Origin: Bufo bufo
Lineage: Eukaryota; Chordata; Amphibia; Anura; Bufonidae
Assembly: GCF_905171765.1 (NCBI RefSeq)
Contig: NC_053391.1
Span: 194,504,559 to 194,568,558, forward strand
Direction of reading: 5' to 3'
Length of the DNA stretch: 64,000 bases
The position numbers were made by a program, and so were the translations under genes. Positions 1-12,034 of this stretch are shown here, in pieces. The number at the start of each line of letters is the position of its first letter. The first letter of the stretch is position 1. The notes under the pieces are model-generated. The model saw nothing but the letters and a program-made list of their open reading frames with translations. It was not told the DNA's origin and did no database searches.

Positions 1-2481
1 TACAGTGGGTTGAACATAAGGTTTTAATAGGGACTTGTGAAAAACATTATGGATCTTCCAAGTCTGAGGAAGATCAAGACGGTAGGCAACGGGATTGATG
101 ACGGACAAGATTTTGTAAGGCCCAATAAACTTAGGACCCAACTTCCAGGAGGGAACCTTCAATTTGATAGTCTTATTAGACAACCACACCAGATCACCAA
201 CATTCAGGTCCGGACCAGGCACACGTCTCTTATCCGCCACACGCTTATATCTCTCACTCATGCTCTTTAGATTATCCTGAATCTTTTGCCAAATAGATGA
301 CAAAGATGAGGAGAATCTCTCCTCATCAGGTAAACCAGAAGCCCCCTCTCCAGAGAATGTCCCAAACTGCGGATGAAACCCATATGCACCAAAAAATGGT
401 GACTTATCAGAGGACTCCTGACGACGGTTATTTAAAGCAAACTCAGCAAGGGAGATAAAAGAACACCAATACTCCTGATTCTCCGCCACAAAACAGCGCA
501 GCTATGTCTCCAGATTCTGATTGACACGCTCTGTATGGCCATTCAACTGCGGGTGGAAAGCAGAAGAGAATGACAACTGAACCCCCAAGCGAGAACAGAA
601 AGTCTTCCAGAATCTGGAAACAAACTGCGTGCCCCTATCAGAGACTATGTCTGAAGAAATATCATGCAATTTGACAATGTGATCAATAAATGCCTGCGCC
701 AGCGTTTTAGCATTGGGCAACCCAGGAAAAGGAATAAAATGCGCCATTTTGCTAAAACTGTCCACCACCACCAGAATCACAGTCTTCCCTCAGGAACGAT
801 GCAGGTCCGTAATGAAATCCATGGACAGATGTGTCCAAGGACAGGAAGGAATGGGTAACGGAAGGAGAGAACCTGATGGCCGTGAATGAGGGACTTTGGC
901 ACAAGCGCAGGTCTCGCAGGCTGCCACAAAACCCTCAACTGACTTACGAAAAGCCGGCCACCAGAATCTCTGAGCAATGAGATCCACTGTGGCTCTACCT
1001 CCCGGGTGCCCAGCAAGGACAGTATTGTGGTGCTCCTTAAAAACCTTGTGTCGTAAAGCGAGAGGCACAAACAACCTCCCAGGAGGACAAAGATCAGGTG
1101 CCTCTGCCTGGGCTGCCTGAACGTGACAACAAAATTAAACCTTGAAAAGAACAAAGACCATCTGGCCTGTCTCGGGTTCAGACGCTTGGCTGACTCCAAG
1201 TAGGCCAGATTCTTATGGTCGGTAAACACGGTAATAGGGTGTCTGGCTCCCTCTAGCCAATGGCGCCATTCCTCAAAAGCTAACTTGATGGCCAACAACT
1301 CCCTATCTCCCACATCATAATTTCTCTCTGCGGAGGAGAGTTTCTTCGAGAAAAAGGCACACGGTCGCCATTTGGCAGGAGAGGGACCCTGAGACAAGAC
1401 CGCACCCACACCCACCTCAGAAGCGTCCACCTCAACAATGAAGGGCAGAAAGATATCAAGTTGTACCAAGATGGGAGCGAAAGCAAAACTCTCTTTGATA
1501 CTAGAAAAGGCCTTACGCCCCTCTACCGACCAGGAGGAAAATATTACTCCCTTTCTAGTCATATCAGTCAGTGGTTTAACAACACAGGAATAATTCAAAA
1601 TGAACTTCCTGTAATAATTGCCAAAACCTAAAAAGCGCATCAGCGCCTTCTGATTCTCAGGAAGCCCCCAATCAAGCACAGCGAGGACCTTCTCGGGGTC
1701 CATGCGAAAACCAGAAGCGGAGAGAAGAAAACCCAGAAATTTAACTTCTGAAACCGCAAACACACATTTCTCCAGTTTAGCGTGCAATTTATTCTCCTGC
1801 AGAATGAGCAAGACCTGACGTAGGTGGCCCCTATGAGTTTTGAAATCAGGAGAAAAAAATCAAAATGTCATCTAGATACACTAGTACAAATCTCCCCATT
1901 AAATGATAAAAAATGCTGTTCACAAAATGTTGGAAGACGGCTGGAGTATTCATCAAACCAAAAGGCATACTCAAATTCTCAAAATGGCCCTCAGGGGTAT
2001 TGAAGGCCGTCTTCCATTCGTCTCCTTCTCTGACCCTGACCAGGTTGTATGCCCCTCTTAAATCCAACTTGGAAAAAACTTTAGCCCCAACAATCTGGTT
2101 AAACAGGTCCGGGATCAGAGGAAGCGGATAAGGGTCACGAATTGTGATACTGTTCAGCTCCCTGAAATCCAGACATGGTCTTAAAGAACCATCTTTTTTC
2201 TTTACAAAAAAGAAACCAGCGGCAACAGGTGACTTTGAGGGTCGTATGTGTCCCTTTCTCAGGCTCTCAGAGATATAAGAACGCATAGCGACCCTTTCAG
2301 GTTGGGAGAGATTGTATAAATGAGATTTAGGCAGCTTGGCGCCTGGGATGAGATTAATAGGGCAATCGTACTCCCGGTGAGGGGGGAGCTCCTGAACACC
2401 ACTCTCAGAAAACACATCCGAAAATCCTGAAAGAAAAGATGGTACAGTCTTAGTAGAAACCTCTGAAAGAGATGTCGAGAG
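1..2481 (-). pseudogene. pol: Gypsy A pol fragment: RT, RNase H, integrase (broken)
   Basis: Reverse transcriptase begins near 2415 ([18 protein letters not shown]) and includes [17 protein letters not shown] and the YLDD catalytic box near 1870-1890. A run of seven A at 1853-1859, where copy B has six of the matching base, shifts the frame just after YLDDILIF. RNase H ([15 protein letters not shown]) and the connection domain follow to about 1130. A deletion of about 139 bp relative to copy B, between two GTTC motifs, removes the linker before integrase at about 1119-1122. Integrase keeps the HHCC-type finger ([17 protein letters not shown]) and the core motifs ([24 protein letters not shown]). 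Similar length and order to copy C except for these lesions. Not functional. Confidence 0.88.
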
Positions 2482-2751
2482 TAGAGTTGAGATAACACCT
2501 GGATGTTCGGGTTCGAGAAGTTCGGCCGAACTTCCCGGAAATGTTCGGGTTCGGGATCCGAACCAGACCCGAACTTCGTCCCGAACCCGAACCCCATTGA
2601 AGTCAATGGGGACCCGAAGTTTTCGGCACTAATGAGCTAGAGGGCTGCAAAAGGCAGCAACATGTAGCTAAATCCCCTGCAAACAAATGTGGATAGGGAA
2701 ATGAATTAAAATAAAAATAAAATAAATAAAAATTAACCAATATCAATTGGA

Positions 2752-3600
2752 GTGAGGTCCCATAGCAGAGAATCTGGCTTCACGTCAGCAGAGAATCAGT
2801 CTTCATGCCATAGCAGAGAATCTGGCTTCACGTCACCCACCACTGTAACAGTCCATTGTCATATATTTAGGCCCCGGCACCCAGGCAGAGGAGAGAGGTC
2901 CCGTAATAGAGAATCTGAATTCATGTCAGCAGAGAATCAGTCTGCATGTCATAGCAGAGAATCAGGCTTTACGTCACCCAACACTGGAACAGTCCATTGT
3001 CAGATATTTAGGCCCAGGCACCCAGGCAGAGGAGAGAGGTCCCGTAACAGAGAATCTGGCTTCATGTCAGCAGAGAATCAGTCTGCATGTCATAGCAGAG
3101 AATCAGGTTTCACGTCACCCCCCACTGTAACAGTCCATTGTCATATATTTAGGCCCAGGCACCCAGGCAGAGGAAAGAGGTCCCGTAACAGAGAATCTGG
3201 CTTCATGTCAGCAGAGAATCAGTCTGCATGTCATAGCAGAGAATCAGGCTTCACGTCACCCAACACTGGAACAGTCCATTGTCAGATATTTAGGCCCAGG
3301 CACCCAGGCAGAGGAGAGAGGTCCCATAACAGAGAATCTGGCTTCATGTCAGCAGAGAATCAGTCTGCATGTCATAGCAGAGAATCAGGCTTCACGTCAC
3401 CCACCACTGGAACAGGCCACTGTCACATATTTAGGCCCAGGCAACCAGGCAGAGGAGAGAGGTCCCATAACAGAGATTCAGGCTTCATGTCAGCAGAGAA
3501 TCAGTCTTCATATCATAGCAGAGAATCAGGCTTCATGTCACCCACCACTGGAACAGGCCACTGTCAGATATTTTTAGGCCCCGGCACCCAGACAGAGGAG
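2752..3600. repeat. Minisatellite inside hAT1a, about 141-bp unit, six copies
   Basis: The unit contains GAGAATCTGGCTTCATGTCAG, a related CATAGCAGAGAATCAGGC block and a TATTTAGGCCC block, and repeats about every 141 bp with few changes. As 141 is a multiple of three and the unit lacks stops in one frame, a 316-codon open frame arises on the plus strand, antisense to the transposase side. I regard that frame as a by-product. A related 92-bp array lies at 49400-49810 in the other hAT1 copy, so this is a fast-changing subterminal region of the family. Confidence 0.9.
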
Positions 3601-3719
3601 AGGTTCATTCAACTTTGGGTTGCCCCGCAATATAATGGTAAAATGAAAATAAAAATAGGATTGAATGAGGAAGTGCCCTGGAGTACAATAATATATTGTT
3701 AAGGGGAGGTAGTTAATGT

Positions 3720-6700
3720 CTAATCTGCACAAGGGATGGACAGGTCCTGTGGGATCCATGCCTGGTTCATTTTTATGAATGTCAGCTTGTCCACATTGGC
3801 TGTAGACAGGCGGCTGCGTTTGTCTGTAATGACGCCGCCTGCCGTGCTGAATACACGTTCAGACAAAACGCTGGCCGCCGGGCAGGCCAGCACCTCCAAG
3901 GCATAAAAGGCTAGCTCTGGCCACGTGGACAATTTGGAGACCCAGAAGTTGAATGGGGCCGAACCATCAGTCAGTACGTGGAGGGGTGTGCACAGGTACT
4001 GTTCCACCATGTTAGTGAAATGTTGCCTCCTGCTAACACGTTCCGTATCAGGTGGTGGTGCAGTTAGCTGTGGCGTGGTGACAAAACTTTTCCACATCTC
4101 TGCCATGCTAACCCTGCCCTCAGAGGAGCTGGCCGTGACACAGCTGCGTTGGCGACCTCTTGCTCCTCCTCTGCCTTCGCCTTGGGCTTCCACTTGTTCC
4201 CCTGTGACATTTGGGAATGCTCTCAGTAGCGCGTCTACCAACGTGCGCTTGTACTCGCGCATCTTACTATCACGCTCCAGTGCATGAAGTAAGGTGGGCA
4301 CATTGTCTTTGTACCGTGGATCCAGCAGGGTGGCAACCCAGTAGTCCGCACACGTTAAAATGTGGGCAACTCTGCTGTCGTTGCGCAGGCACTGCAGTAT
4401 GTAGTCGCTCATGTGTGCCAGGCTGCCCAGAGGTATCGTCCTCGTATCGTCATCGTCCTGAGTTTCCCCCCAGCCACGCACCAGTGATGGGCCCGAGCTG
4501 CGTTGGGTGCCAGCTCGCTGTGAACCTGCTTCATCCTCATCCTCCTCCACCTCCTCCTCATCCTCGTCCTCCTCGTCCTCCAGTAGTGGGCCCTGTCTGG
4601 CCACATTTGTACCTGGCCTCTGCTGTTGCAAAAAACCTCCCTCTGAGTCACTTCGAAGAGACTGGCCTGAAAGTGCTAAAAATGACCCCTCTTCCTCCTC
4701 CTCCTCCTGGGCCACCTCCTCTTCCATCATCGCCCTAAGTGTTTTCCCAAGGAGACATAGAAGTGGTATTGTAACGCTGATAACGGCGTCATCACCACTG
4801 GCCATGTTGGTGGAGTACTCGAAACAGCGCAACAGGGCACACATGTCTCGCATCGAGGCCCAGTCATTGGTGGTGAAGTGGGGCTGATCCGCAGCGCGAC
4901 TGACCCGTGCGTGCTGCAGCTGAAACTCCACTATGGCCTGCTGCTGCTCGCACAGTCTGTCCAGCATGTGCAAGGTGGAGTTCCACCTGGTGAGCACGTC
5001 GCATATGAGGCGGTGAGCGGGAAGGCCGAAGTTACGCTGTAGCGCAGACAGGGGAGCAGCGGCAGGATGTGAACGCCGGAAGCGCGAACAGACGGCCCGC
5101 ACTTTATGCAGCAGCTCTGACATGTCGGGGTAGTTGTGAATGAACCTCTGCACCAGCAAATTCAGCACATGCGCCAGGCAAGGGATGTGCGTCAAACCGG
5201 CTAGTCCCAGAGCTGCAACGAGATTTCGCCCATTATCGCACACCACCAGGCCAGGCTTGAGGCTCACCGGCAGCAACCACTCGTCGGTCTGTTGTTCTAT
5301 ACCCCCCCACAACTCCTGTGCGGTGTGGGGCCTGTCCCCCAAACATATGTGTTTCAGAACGGCCTGCTGACGTTTACCCCGGGCTGTGCTGAAGTTGGTG
5401 GTGAAGGTGTGTGGCTGACTGGATGAGCAGGTGGAAGAAGAGGAGGAGGAAGCTGAGTAGGAGGAGGAAGAGACAGGAGGCAAAGAATGTTGCCCTGCGA
5501 TCCTTGGCGGCGGAAGGACGTGCGTCAAACAGCTCTCCGCCTGAGGCCCAGCCGCCACTACATTTACCCAGTGTGCAGTTAGGGAGAAATAGCGTCCCTG
5601 GCCGTGCTTACTGGTTCACGTATCTGTGGTTAGGTGGACCTTGCCACAGATGGCGTTGCGCAGTGCACACTTGATTTTATCGGATACTTGGTTGTGCAGG
5701 GAAGGCACGGCTCTCTTGGAGAAGTAGTGGCGGCTGGGAACAACATACTGTGGGACAGCAAGCGACATGAGCTGTTTGAAGCTGTCTGTGTCCACCAGCC
5801 TAAATGACAGCATTTCATAGGCCAGTAGTTTAGAAATGCTAGGTGGGAATTTACGCTTTCTCTCAAATGTTTGTGAGATGGAGAGCTGAACGCTGCCGTG
5901 TGACATGGTTGAGATGCTTGGTGACGCAGGTGGTGGTGTTGGTGGTACATCCAATGTTTGCTGGGCGGCAGGTGCCAACGTTCCTCCAGAGGCGGAGGAA
6001 GAGGCCGAGGCGGCGGCAGCAGCAGAAGAGGCCGAGGCGGCAGCAGCAGAAGAGGTAGCAGGGAGAGCCTGAGTGACTTCCTTGTTTTTAAGGTGTTTAC
6101 TCCACTGCAGTTCATGCTTTGCATGCAGGTGCCTGGTCATGCAGGTTGTGCTAAGGTTCAGAACGTTAATGCCTCGCTTCAGGCTCTGATGGCACAGTGT
6201 GCAAACCACTCGGGTCTTGTCGTCAGCACATTGTTTGAAGAAGTGCCATGCCAGGGAACTCCTTGAAGCTGCCTTTGGGGTGCTCGGTCCCAGATGGCGG
6301 CGGTCAGTAGCAGGCGGAGTCTCTTGGCGGCGGGTGTTCTGCTTTTGCCCACTGCTCCCTCTTTGTCTTTTGCTACGCTGTTGGCTCGGTCTCACCACTG
6401 CCTCTTCCTCCGAACTGTGAAAGTCAGTGGCACGACCTTCATTCCATGTGGGGTCTAGGACCTCATCGTCCCCTGAATCGTCTGCCACCCAGTCTTGATC
6501 CCTGACCTCCTGTTCAGTCTGCACACTGCAGAAAGACACAGCAGTTGGCACCTGTGTTTCGTCATCATCAGAGACGTGCTGAGGTGGTATTCCCATGTCC
6601 TCATCATCAGGAAACATAAGTGGTTGTGCGTTAGTGCATTCTATCTCTTCCACCCCTGGGGAAGGGCTAGGTGGATGCCCTTGGGAAACCCTGCCAGCAG

Positions 6701-7103
6701 AGTCTTCAAACAGCATAAGAGACTGCTGCATAACTTGAGGCTCATACAGTTTCCCTGATATGCATGGGGGTGATGTGACAGACTGATGGGCTTGGTTTTC
6801 ATGCGCCATCTGTGCGCTTTCTGCAGAAGACTGGGTAGGAGATAATGTGAACGTGCTGGATGCACTGTCGGCCACCCAATTGACTAATGCCTGTACCTGC
6901 TCAGGCCTTACCATTCTTAGAACGGCATTGGGCCCCACCAAATATGGCTGTAAATTCTGGCGGCTACTGGGACCTGAGGTAGTTGGTACACTAGGACGTG
7001 TGGCTGTGGCAGAACGGCCACGTCCTCTCCCAGCACCAGAGGGTCCACTAACACCACCACGACCATGTCCGCGTCCGCGTCCCTTACTAGATGTTTTCCT
7101 CAT
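3720..7103 (-). pseudogene. hAT1a transposase, BED-finger type, one in-frame stop
   Basis: A single frame of about 1,127 codons from ATG at 7103 to the stop at 3720, broken by one TGA at 5616-5618 (codon 496). Order: basic Gly/Arg-rich N-terminus, acidic linker, BED zinc finger near codons 285-330 (WHFFKQC, CTLCHQS, TRHLHAKH), catalytic D motif TTDT just before the TGA, second catalytic region VVCDNGRN with CLAHVLNL, an acidic Glu/Asp tract, LDPRYK, and the C-terminal hAT dimerisation block (LACPAASVLSERVFSTAGG). Copy hAT1Y has TGG (Trp) at the stop position, so the lesion is one G-to-A change. A hAT transposase binds the ends, cuts and reinserts DNA in the nucleus. This copy would yield only an N-terminal DNA-binding fragment unless the stop is read through. 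Confidence 0.93.
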
Positions 7104-8563
7104 TGTTACCGTTCACCACAATAAGAAAAATATTATTCAGGCCAATGTATTGAATTAAAATTCAGGCCTTTTTTTACAGACACCTAACACTGTCTGGCTA
7201 TCTATTTAGGTACCGTATTACACTAATACAGGCACACCAGTAATGACAGATTTAGCTGAATATAAATTTGAGGCCTATTATTTAGGCGCTGGGTGACAGG
7301 TATACGTTTACGGACAGAATTAGACTTGGATCTGCACTGTAGCGTGTGTGTGAAGTTCTTGAGAATTACCCTATCAGCACCTTGAATCTAATATACCCTT
7401 TTAGGGATAGATTTAAAGTAGGCCTGATACAGCAGAAACCACTAATTTTGAGAATTGCAAATTTGGGAATTGTTTTTCAACCCAGAACAAAAACTGTGCT
7501 TTGACGGACACTAAAAATAACTTGACCAGCTAAAACAGTACAGATTTGGATGAATATAAATGTGAGGCTTATTTTTTAGGCGCTGGGTGACAGGTATACG
7601 TTTAATCACAGAATTAGACTTGGATCTGCACTGTAGCGTGTGTGTGAAGTTCTTGAGAATTACCCTATCAGCACCTTGAATCTAATATACCCTTTTAGGG
7701 ATAGATTTAAAGTAGGCCTGATACAGCAGAAACCACTAAGTTTGAGAATTGCAAAATTGGGAATTGTATTTCAATCCAGAACAAAAACTGTGCTTTGACG
7801 GACACTAAATAACTTGACCAGCTAAAGCAGTAATGACAGATTTGGATGAATATAAATGTGAGGCTTATTTTTTAGGCGCTGGGTGACAGGCTCAACTTGC
7901 TCCTGATGTAGTATATGGCCAAAAAATAACCACACTATTGATGGTTAAATGCACTTTGTGACAGGCTCAACTTGCCCCTGATGTAGTATATGGCCAAAAA
8001 ATAACCACACTATTGATGGTTAAATGGACTTGATGAAAGCTTGACCCTGATGTAGGATATAGCAAAAAATAACCACACTATTGATGGTTAAATGTACTTG
8101 GTGGCAGCTTGTGCTGGCGCACCACAAGCCACAAAATGGCCGCCGATCACCCCAGAAAAAAGTGACTGAAAAACGCTCTGGGCAGCCTAAAAACACTGAG
8201 CAATTGAATAGCAGCAGTTCAATGATCCACAGCTGTAGATCGATCACTGAATGAAGTCTTTTGGAGGAGTTAATCTGCCTAATCTCGCCCTAACGTCACA
8301 GCTGCAACCTCTCCCTACACTTGTATAAGCAGAGTGACGTGCAGCGCTACGTGACCCAAGCTTATATAGAGGCTGGGTCACATGCTGCACTGGCCAATCA
8401 CAGCCATGCCAATAGTAGGCAAGGCTGTGATGGCCTCTTGGGGCAAGTAGTATGATGCTTGTTGATTGGCTGCTTTGCAGCCTTTCAAAAAGCGCCAAGA
8501 AAGCGCCGAACACCAAACTCGAACCCAGACTTTTATGAAAGGTTCAGGGTTCGCTCATCCCTA
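7104..8563. repeat. 5' non-coding part of hAT1a with direct repeats
   Basis: No gene. A unit of about 292 bp starting at GCGCTGGGTGACAGG recurs at about 7288 and 7580, with a third partial start at 7877. It is followed by about 75-bp units at about 7888-8110 (AAATAACCACACTATTGATGG). The last 250 bp contain an inverted pair around CACAGCCATGCC / GGCTGTGATGGC near 8400-8430, also found at 55908-55940 and 60275-60310. These repeats are shared with hAT1Y and probably belong to the promoter side of the transposase. Confidence 0.75.
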
Positions 8564-8571
8564 GTCGAGAG

Positions 8572-9750
8572 GCAATTCTTTCTGCAAAAGTCACTCCAAC
8601 CATTTATTTGCCTTGCTTGCCAATTAATGGTGGGGTTATGTTTAGTGAGCCAGGGTAGCCCCAACACTAGAGGAGTAGGTAACCCGCCTAGGACAAAACA
8701 TGACACATCCTCAACATGAGCATCAACCACAGTCAAACGGATATTGTGAACTATGCCCTTCAATGATTTTTGAGAAAGTGGAGCGGAATCAATAGCAAAA
8801 ACAGGTATGTCCTTTCCCAAAGTGCATACCTGGAAGCCATGTGTTATAGCAAATTGATTATCAATGAGATTGACAGCTGCTCCACTATCTACAAAAATCT
8901 CAAACAATGTTCTTGCTGTCTAGCGCCACCCTGGCAGGTAGGACAAAACAGGAACTACAAGCAAACGGAAAACCTTCAATTTCCGCATCAACCTTGCTAA
9001 TAGTAACAGACGGAATGTTTTTAGAGGACTTTTTTCTTTTTGTTTCTTTATTATTCTCTAAAAACTCCCTGAATCTCCTAGAGGGACAAACATTTGCCAA
9101 ATGATTTATACCTCCACAACAGAAACAAACCCTCCTCTGAGAGCTGAATCCTCTATTGTTAGAGGCAAGCAAAACCAGCTGCATGGGCTCCCGCTCAGAG
9201 AGGATTGAGAGAGACTGAGGCTCCTGTGCACTGAATGAGACCACCCCACTGTCCTTGGACTGAGTATGACAGGAAGGAGTGATCTCTCCTCTCTCTCTAA
9301 GACGCCTGTCAATACGAACAGCCTGAGACATGGCGGACTCCAAGGAGGTAGGTCTCTCATGAAAGGCAAACGCATCTTTCAATCCTTCTGAAAGACCATG
9401 GCAAAATTAACTTCGGAGTGCAGCATTGTTCCAACCAGTATTAGCTGCCCATCTCCGAAATTCTGAACAGTATATCTCTGCGGATTGTTTACCCTGGCAC
9501 AAAAGACACAGCTTAGACTCAGCCAGAGCAATACGATCCGGATCATCATATATCTGACCCAGGGCTACAAAAAATTCATCCACTGAACGGAGGGAGAACG
9601 TATCCGGAAGCAAGATTTTAGTCTCAGAACAAATTCCATGAACGCAAGCAGAAACAGTCACCTGAAACTGAGAGACAGTTTTACGGAGATCTGCTACCTC
9701 CAGTGAAAGACCCTGCATGTGGTCAATCAAGGCTGAAACCGGATTTATGC
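8572..9750 (-). pseudogene. gag: Gypsy A gag and protease remnant
   Basis: Minus-strand pieces match copy C: gag start region (MQGLSLEVADLRKTVSQFQ near 9720-9660), SVDEFFVALGQIYDDPDRIALAESKL, a CCHC-type knuckle (CFCCGGINHLANVCPSRRF near 9080-9140), and an aspartic protease with the DSGAAVNLID motif near 8880. The start codon found in B (ATGGATCCG, 16906) is changed to ATAAATCCG here. About 165 bp of gag between LPDTFS and LRSVDEFF are missing, and a stop follows NAALRS near 9407. The frame ends at 8572 where hAT1a is inserted. Non-functional. Confidence 0.88.
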
Positions 9751-9764
9751 TTAAGATGGTTTTG

Positions 9765-9774
9765 GCGGTTTATA
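9765..9774 (-). promoter_or_regulatory. Self-priming (PBS) site of gypsy A
   Basis: One base inside the LTR boundary, TATAAACCGC on the coding strand pairs perfectly over 10 nt with GCGGTTTATA at 10138-10129 in the LTR, which is the predicted 5' end of the transcript. There is no TGG-type tRNA primer site here. Confidence 0.7.
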
Positions 9775-9775
9775 A

Positions 9776-10303
9776 TGTCACGGATGGTGTTGCAGAAAAC
9801 AAGAAGTAACAAATAAAGATCCGACTGACTTGATCCCAAACTAAGGAACAAAAGGGTGAGCCTTATTAAAGCCCTAGAGCTCTCCCTGGCTGCTCAGCCC
9901 ATGCAAAGATCTCAATGATAGAAAGTTGCATGTCCACGTAGCTCGACTGTGTGACACCTGAACACCCTATAATAGTGAGGGGACATGACCACCGGCTCCC
10001 TACACTTAATACAGAGGGAGTCAGGGTCACCTAGGATCAAGCCAACAGGAAAACACAAATAAAGAAATCAACTTATCTGAGGAACCAGCAATAGCAAATT
10101 CAAGCAGTGAACAGAATCCAGGAAGTAGTATAAACCGCACAGTGAAGCAGTATGGGAGGAGATATATAGGGAGGCAATCACTGCCAATAGATGACAGCTG
10201 GGAGAGGGAGAAGAGATGTCAAAGCGAAACCAAAACAAAAAAACATCATGCAGGAGGTACTGAAGAACGTCTATCAGACCTTCTCAGAGATCTGGCGGTG
10301 ACA
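9776..10303 (-). repeat. 5' LTR of gypsy A
   Basis: 528 bp, reading TGTCACCG to CGTGACA on the coding (minus) strand. It matches the 529-bp LTR of copy B at 16350-16878 in length and ends. A TATATA box lies at 10163-10168, and the predicted RNA start at 10138 is 30 bp downstream. The partner LTR is outside the window, so no target duplication can be tested. Confidence 0.88.
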
Positions 10304-11400
10304 ATAGGTCATCGATATCAGATCTGCAGGGGTCTGACTCCCAGCATCCCCACCGATCAGCTGTTTGAAGGAGTCATGATGCTTGTGCAAATGCTGTTTC
10401 CTCTTCAAAATTACTTGCATCCTTTGCAGCTGCGGCACACTGTAATTACAGCTGCTTTTCCAATTCTCTTAACAAATACTCTAACTGCATTATTCCTGCA
10501 CTGTGACATCATTGTTTTCATTGTACCTACATTGTGACCTCATTATTTTTTTCCTATGTTTGTACACATTTTTTTACTGAATATTATATATAAACAAATT
10601 TTTCTAAAATTCTATTTGCTGGTTCGATGAATTTTTTGGGAAAAATTTGGTTTGATCTGAATATACTTGCTGAGAATTTTGGTAAAAAACAGCTATTTTC
10701 TGTCTGCAGAGAGCCTTTATAGTGGTGTAGAGCACTGTGCCTTGCAGTAACACGCATAGGGAGTCTGCTTTGGTAGTGAAATAATACTGTGAGTCCATAC
10801 GACAAGCAGATGACTGGCGTCACTCTTAGAATCACTGCACACTTCACTTATTTGGGCAGTCACAGGGCCAAAACTGACCAAATAACTCAAGCATGAACTC
10901 AGCCTTACAGGTTGATGTTAGCGCCAAGAAGAAGCGCACTCCTTTTACACTGTCATCAGATGATTCCACATAGATGTCAACAGAAACTGTTCTATTAAAC
11001 ACTTATACAAGTAGAGCCCCCCCAACAGAGTAGAGAGGGTGTCAGCAGTAAGTTTGGGTTGATGCCACTGATTATTTTGCCCTTCCTCTGATCCATCAGA
11101 ACAGCAACCCACAAAAAACGGATCCAGTCTGTGGAGCATCTGCTTTCATTCGGTCAGCATTTGGTCAGTAATCCATCAGTATTGCTAAAGCCAAAAAAAC
11201 AGGAGTGGATCCAAAACAGAGATGACACATGAATGGAATATTTGCATGTCTTCTGTGTTTTGTAATCACTCCTGCTTTTGGCTACCAAATCATAAGCCAA
11301 TTCTGATGGGACCATACAGGCCTTACAGCTGTTACATAGAGAGGATCCCTTGTGCTTGTCATTTTACCTTCCTTCTGACAGTTTAGAAGAAGGGTCAAAT
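10304..11400. other. No gene; probable dispersed repeat at the left
   Basis: 10304-10545 resembles an interspersed repeat in style (CAGGGGTCTGACTCCCAGCA, then repeated TGTGACATCATT / TGTGACCTCATT), but I cannot assign it. The rest is AT-rich with scattered stops and no recognisable domain or RNA. Confidence 0.4.
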
Positions 11401-11439
11401 AATGATGATGTCAGCCAAGCCAAAAAGGCTAAATGGTGG

Positions 11440-12034
11440 CCCTGTCATGAAGTGGGGAGGGTGGAAACAGCATGAGAAGTCCACAGAGTGGCTATATGAC
11501 ATAGTGGTGAGGTGGAAGCAGCATGAGGAGACCAAAGAGTGGCAAAGTGACATAATGTGGAGGTGGCAGCAGCATCAGGAGGCCACAGAGTGGCAAGGTG
11601 ACATAATATGGAGGTGGCAGCAGCATGAGGAGACCAAAGAGTGGCAAGGTGACATAGTTTGGAGGTGGCGGCAGCACCAGGAGGCCACAGAGTGGCACGA
11701 CGTTGAGAGATTGTGGTGGTGTCAGCAACATGAGGATGCCACAGAGTTGCATGACGACAGGAGATTATGGAGGTGGCAGCAGCATGAAGAGGCCACAGAA
11801 AGGCCCTATGACACAGTGTGGAGGTGGCGGCAGCATTAGGAGGCCACAGAGTGGCAAGGTGACATATTGTCGAAGAGTCAGCAGCATCAGGAGACTACAG
11901 AGTGGCAAGGTAACATAGTGTGGAGGTGGTGGAAGCATCAGGAGGCCACAGAGTGGCAAGGTGATATAGTGTGGAGGTGGCAGCAGCATGAGGAGACCAC
12001 AGAGTCGCAAGGTGACATAGTGTGGAGGTGGCAG
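11440..12034. repeat. 51-bp minisatellite, left part
   Basis: About twelve units of roughly 51 bp with core GGAGGTGGCAGCAGCATGAG then AGTGGCAAGGTGACATAGTG. The array resumes at 15021-15189 after the solo LTR insertion. Since 51 is a multiple of three, long repeat frames open on both strands; these are not genes. No sign of CRISPR structure, as units abut without spacers. Confidence 0.92.

Larger units (their letters stand above)
2482..8563 (-). mobile_element. hAT DNA transposon hAT1a, full length, 8-bp target duplication
   Basis: Ends are TAGAGTTGAG at 2482 and, inverted, TAGGGATGAG at 8563. Flanks are the identical 8-mer GTCGAGAG at 2474-2481 and 8564-8571, the expected hAT target duplication. 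The insertion sits in gypsy A; copies B (near 18247-18255) and C (near 47340-47360) show the matching uninterrupted sequence. The 6.1 kb element holds a long minus-strand transposase frame (3720-7103), a 141-bp minisatellite at the transposase 3' side and direct repeats at the 5' side. Subterminal sequence is rich in TTCGGGTTCG and TTCGGCCGAA motifs shared by other hAT1 ends in the window. Confidence 0.95.
1..10303 (-). mobile_element. Ty3/gypsy retrotransposon copy A (chromovirus-like), interrupted, 3' end outside window
   Basis: Coding direction is minus. The 5' LTR is at 9776-10303, degraded gag/protease at 8572-9750, and RT, RNase H and integrase at 1-2481. The element is split by hAT1a (2482-8563), and the two halves match the uninterrupted relatives B and C across the joint. 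The left edge of the window is in the integrase C-terminal region, so the chromodomain and 3' LTR lie outside. Internal deletions and frameshifts show it is old and inactive. The order protease-RT-RNase H-integrase identifies Ty3/gypsy rather than copia. Assignment to the sushi-like group rests on similarity to copy C and on the self-priming signal. Confidence 0.9.

Noticed and set aside
2752..3702. 316-codon open frame with 47-residue repeats
   Set aside because: Produced by a 141-bp minisatellite whose period is a multiple of three; antisense to the element's gene and no domain.
4211..4887. Plus-strand frames of 126-175 codons
   Set aside because: Antisense shadows of the hAT1a transposase; Ser- and Pro-rich runs come from its acidic tract.
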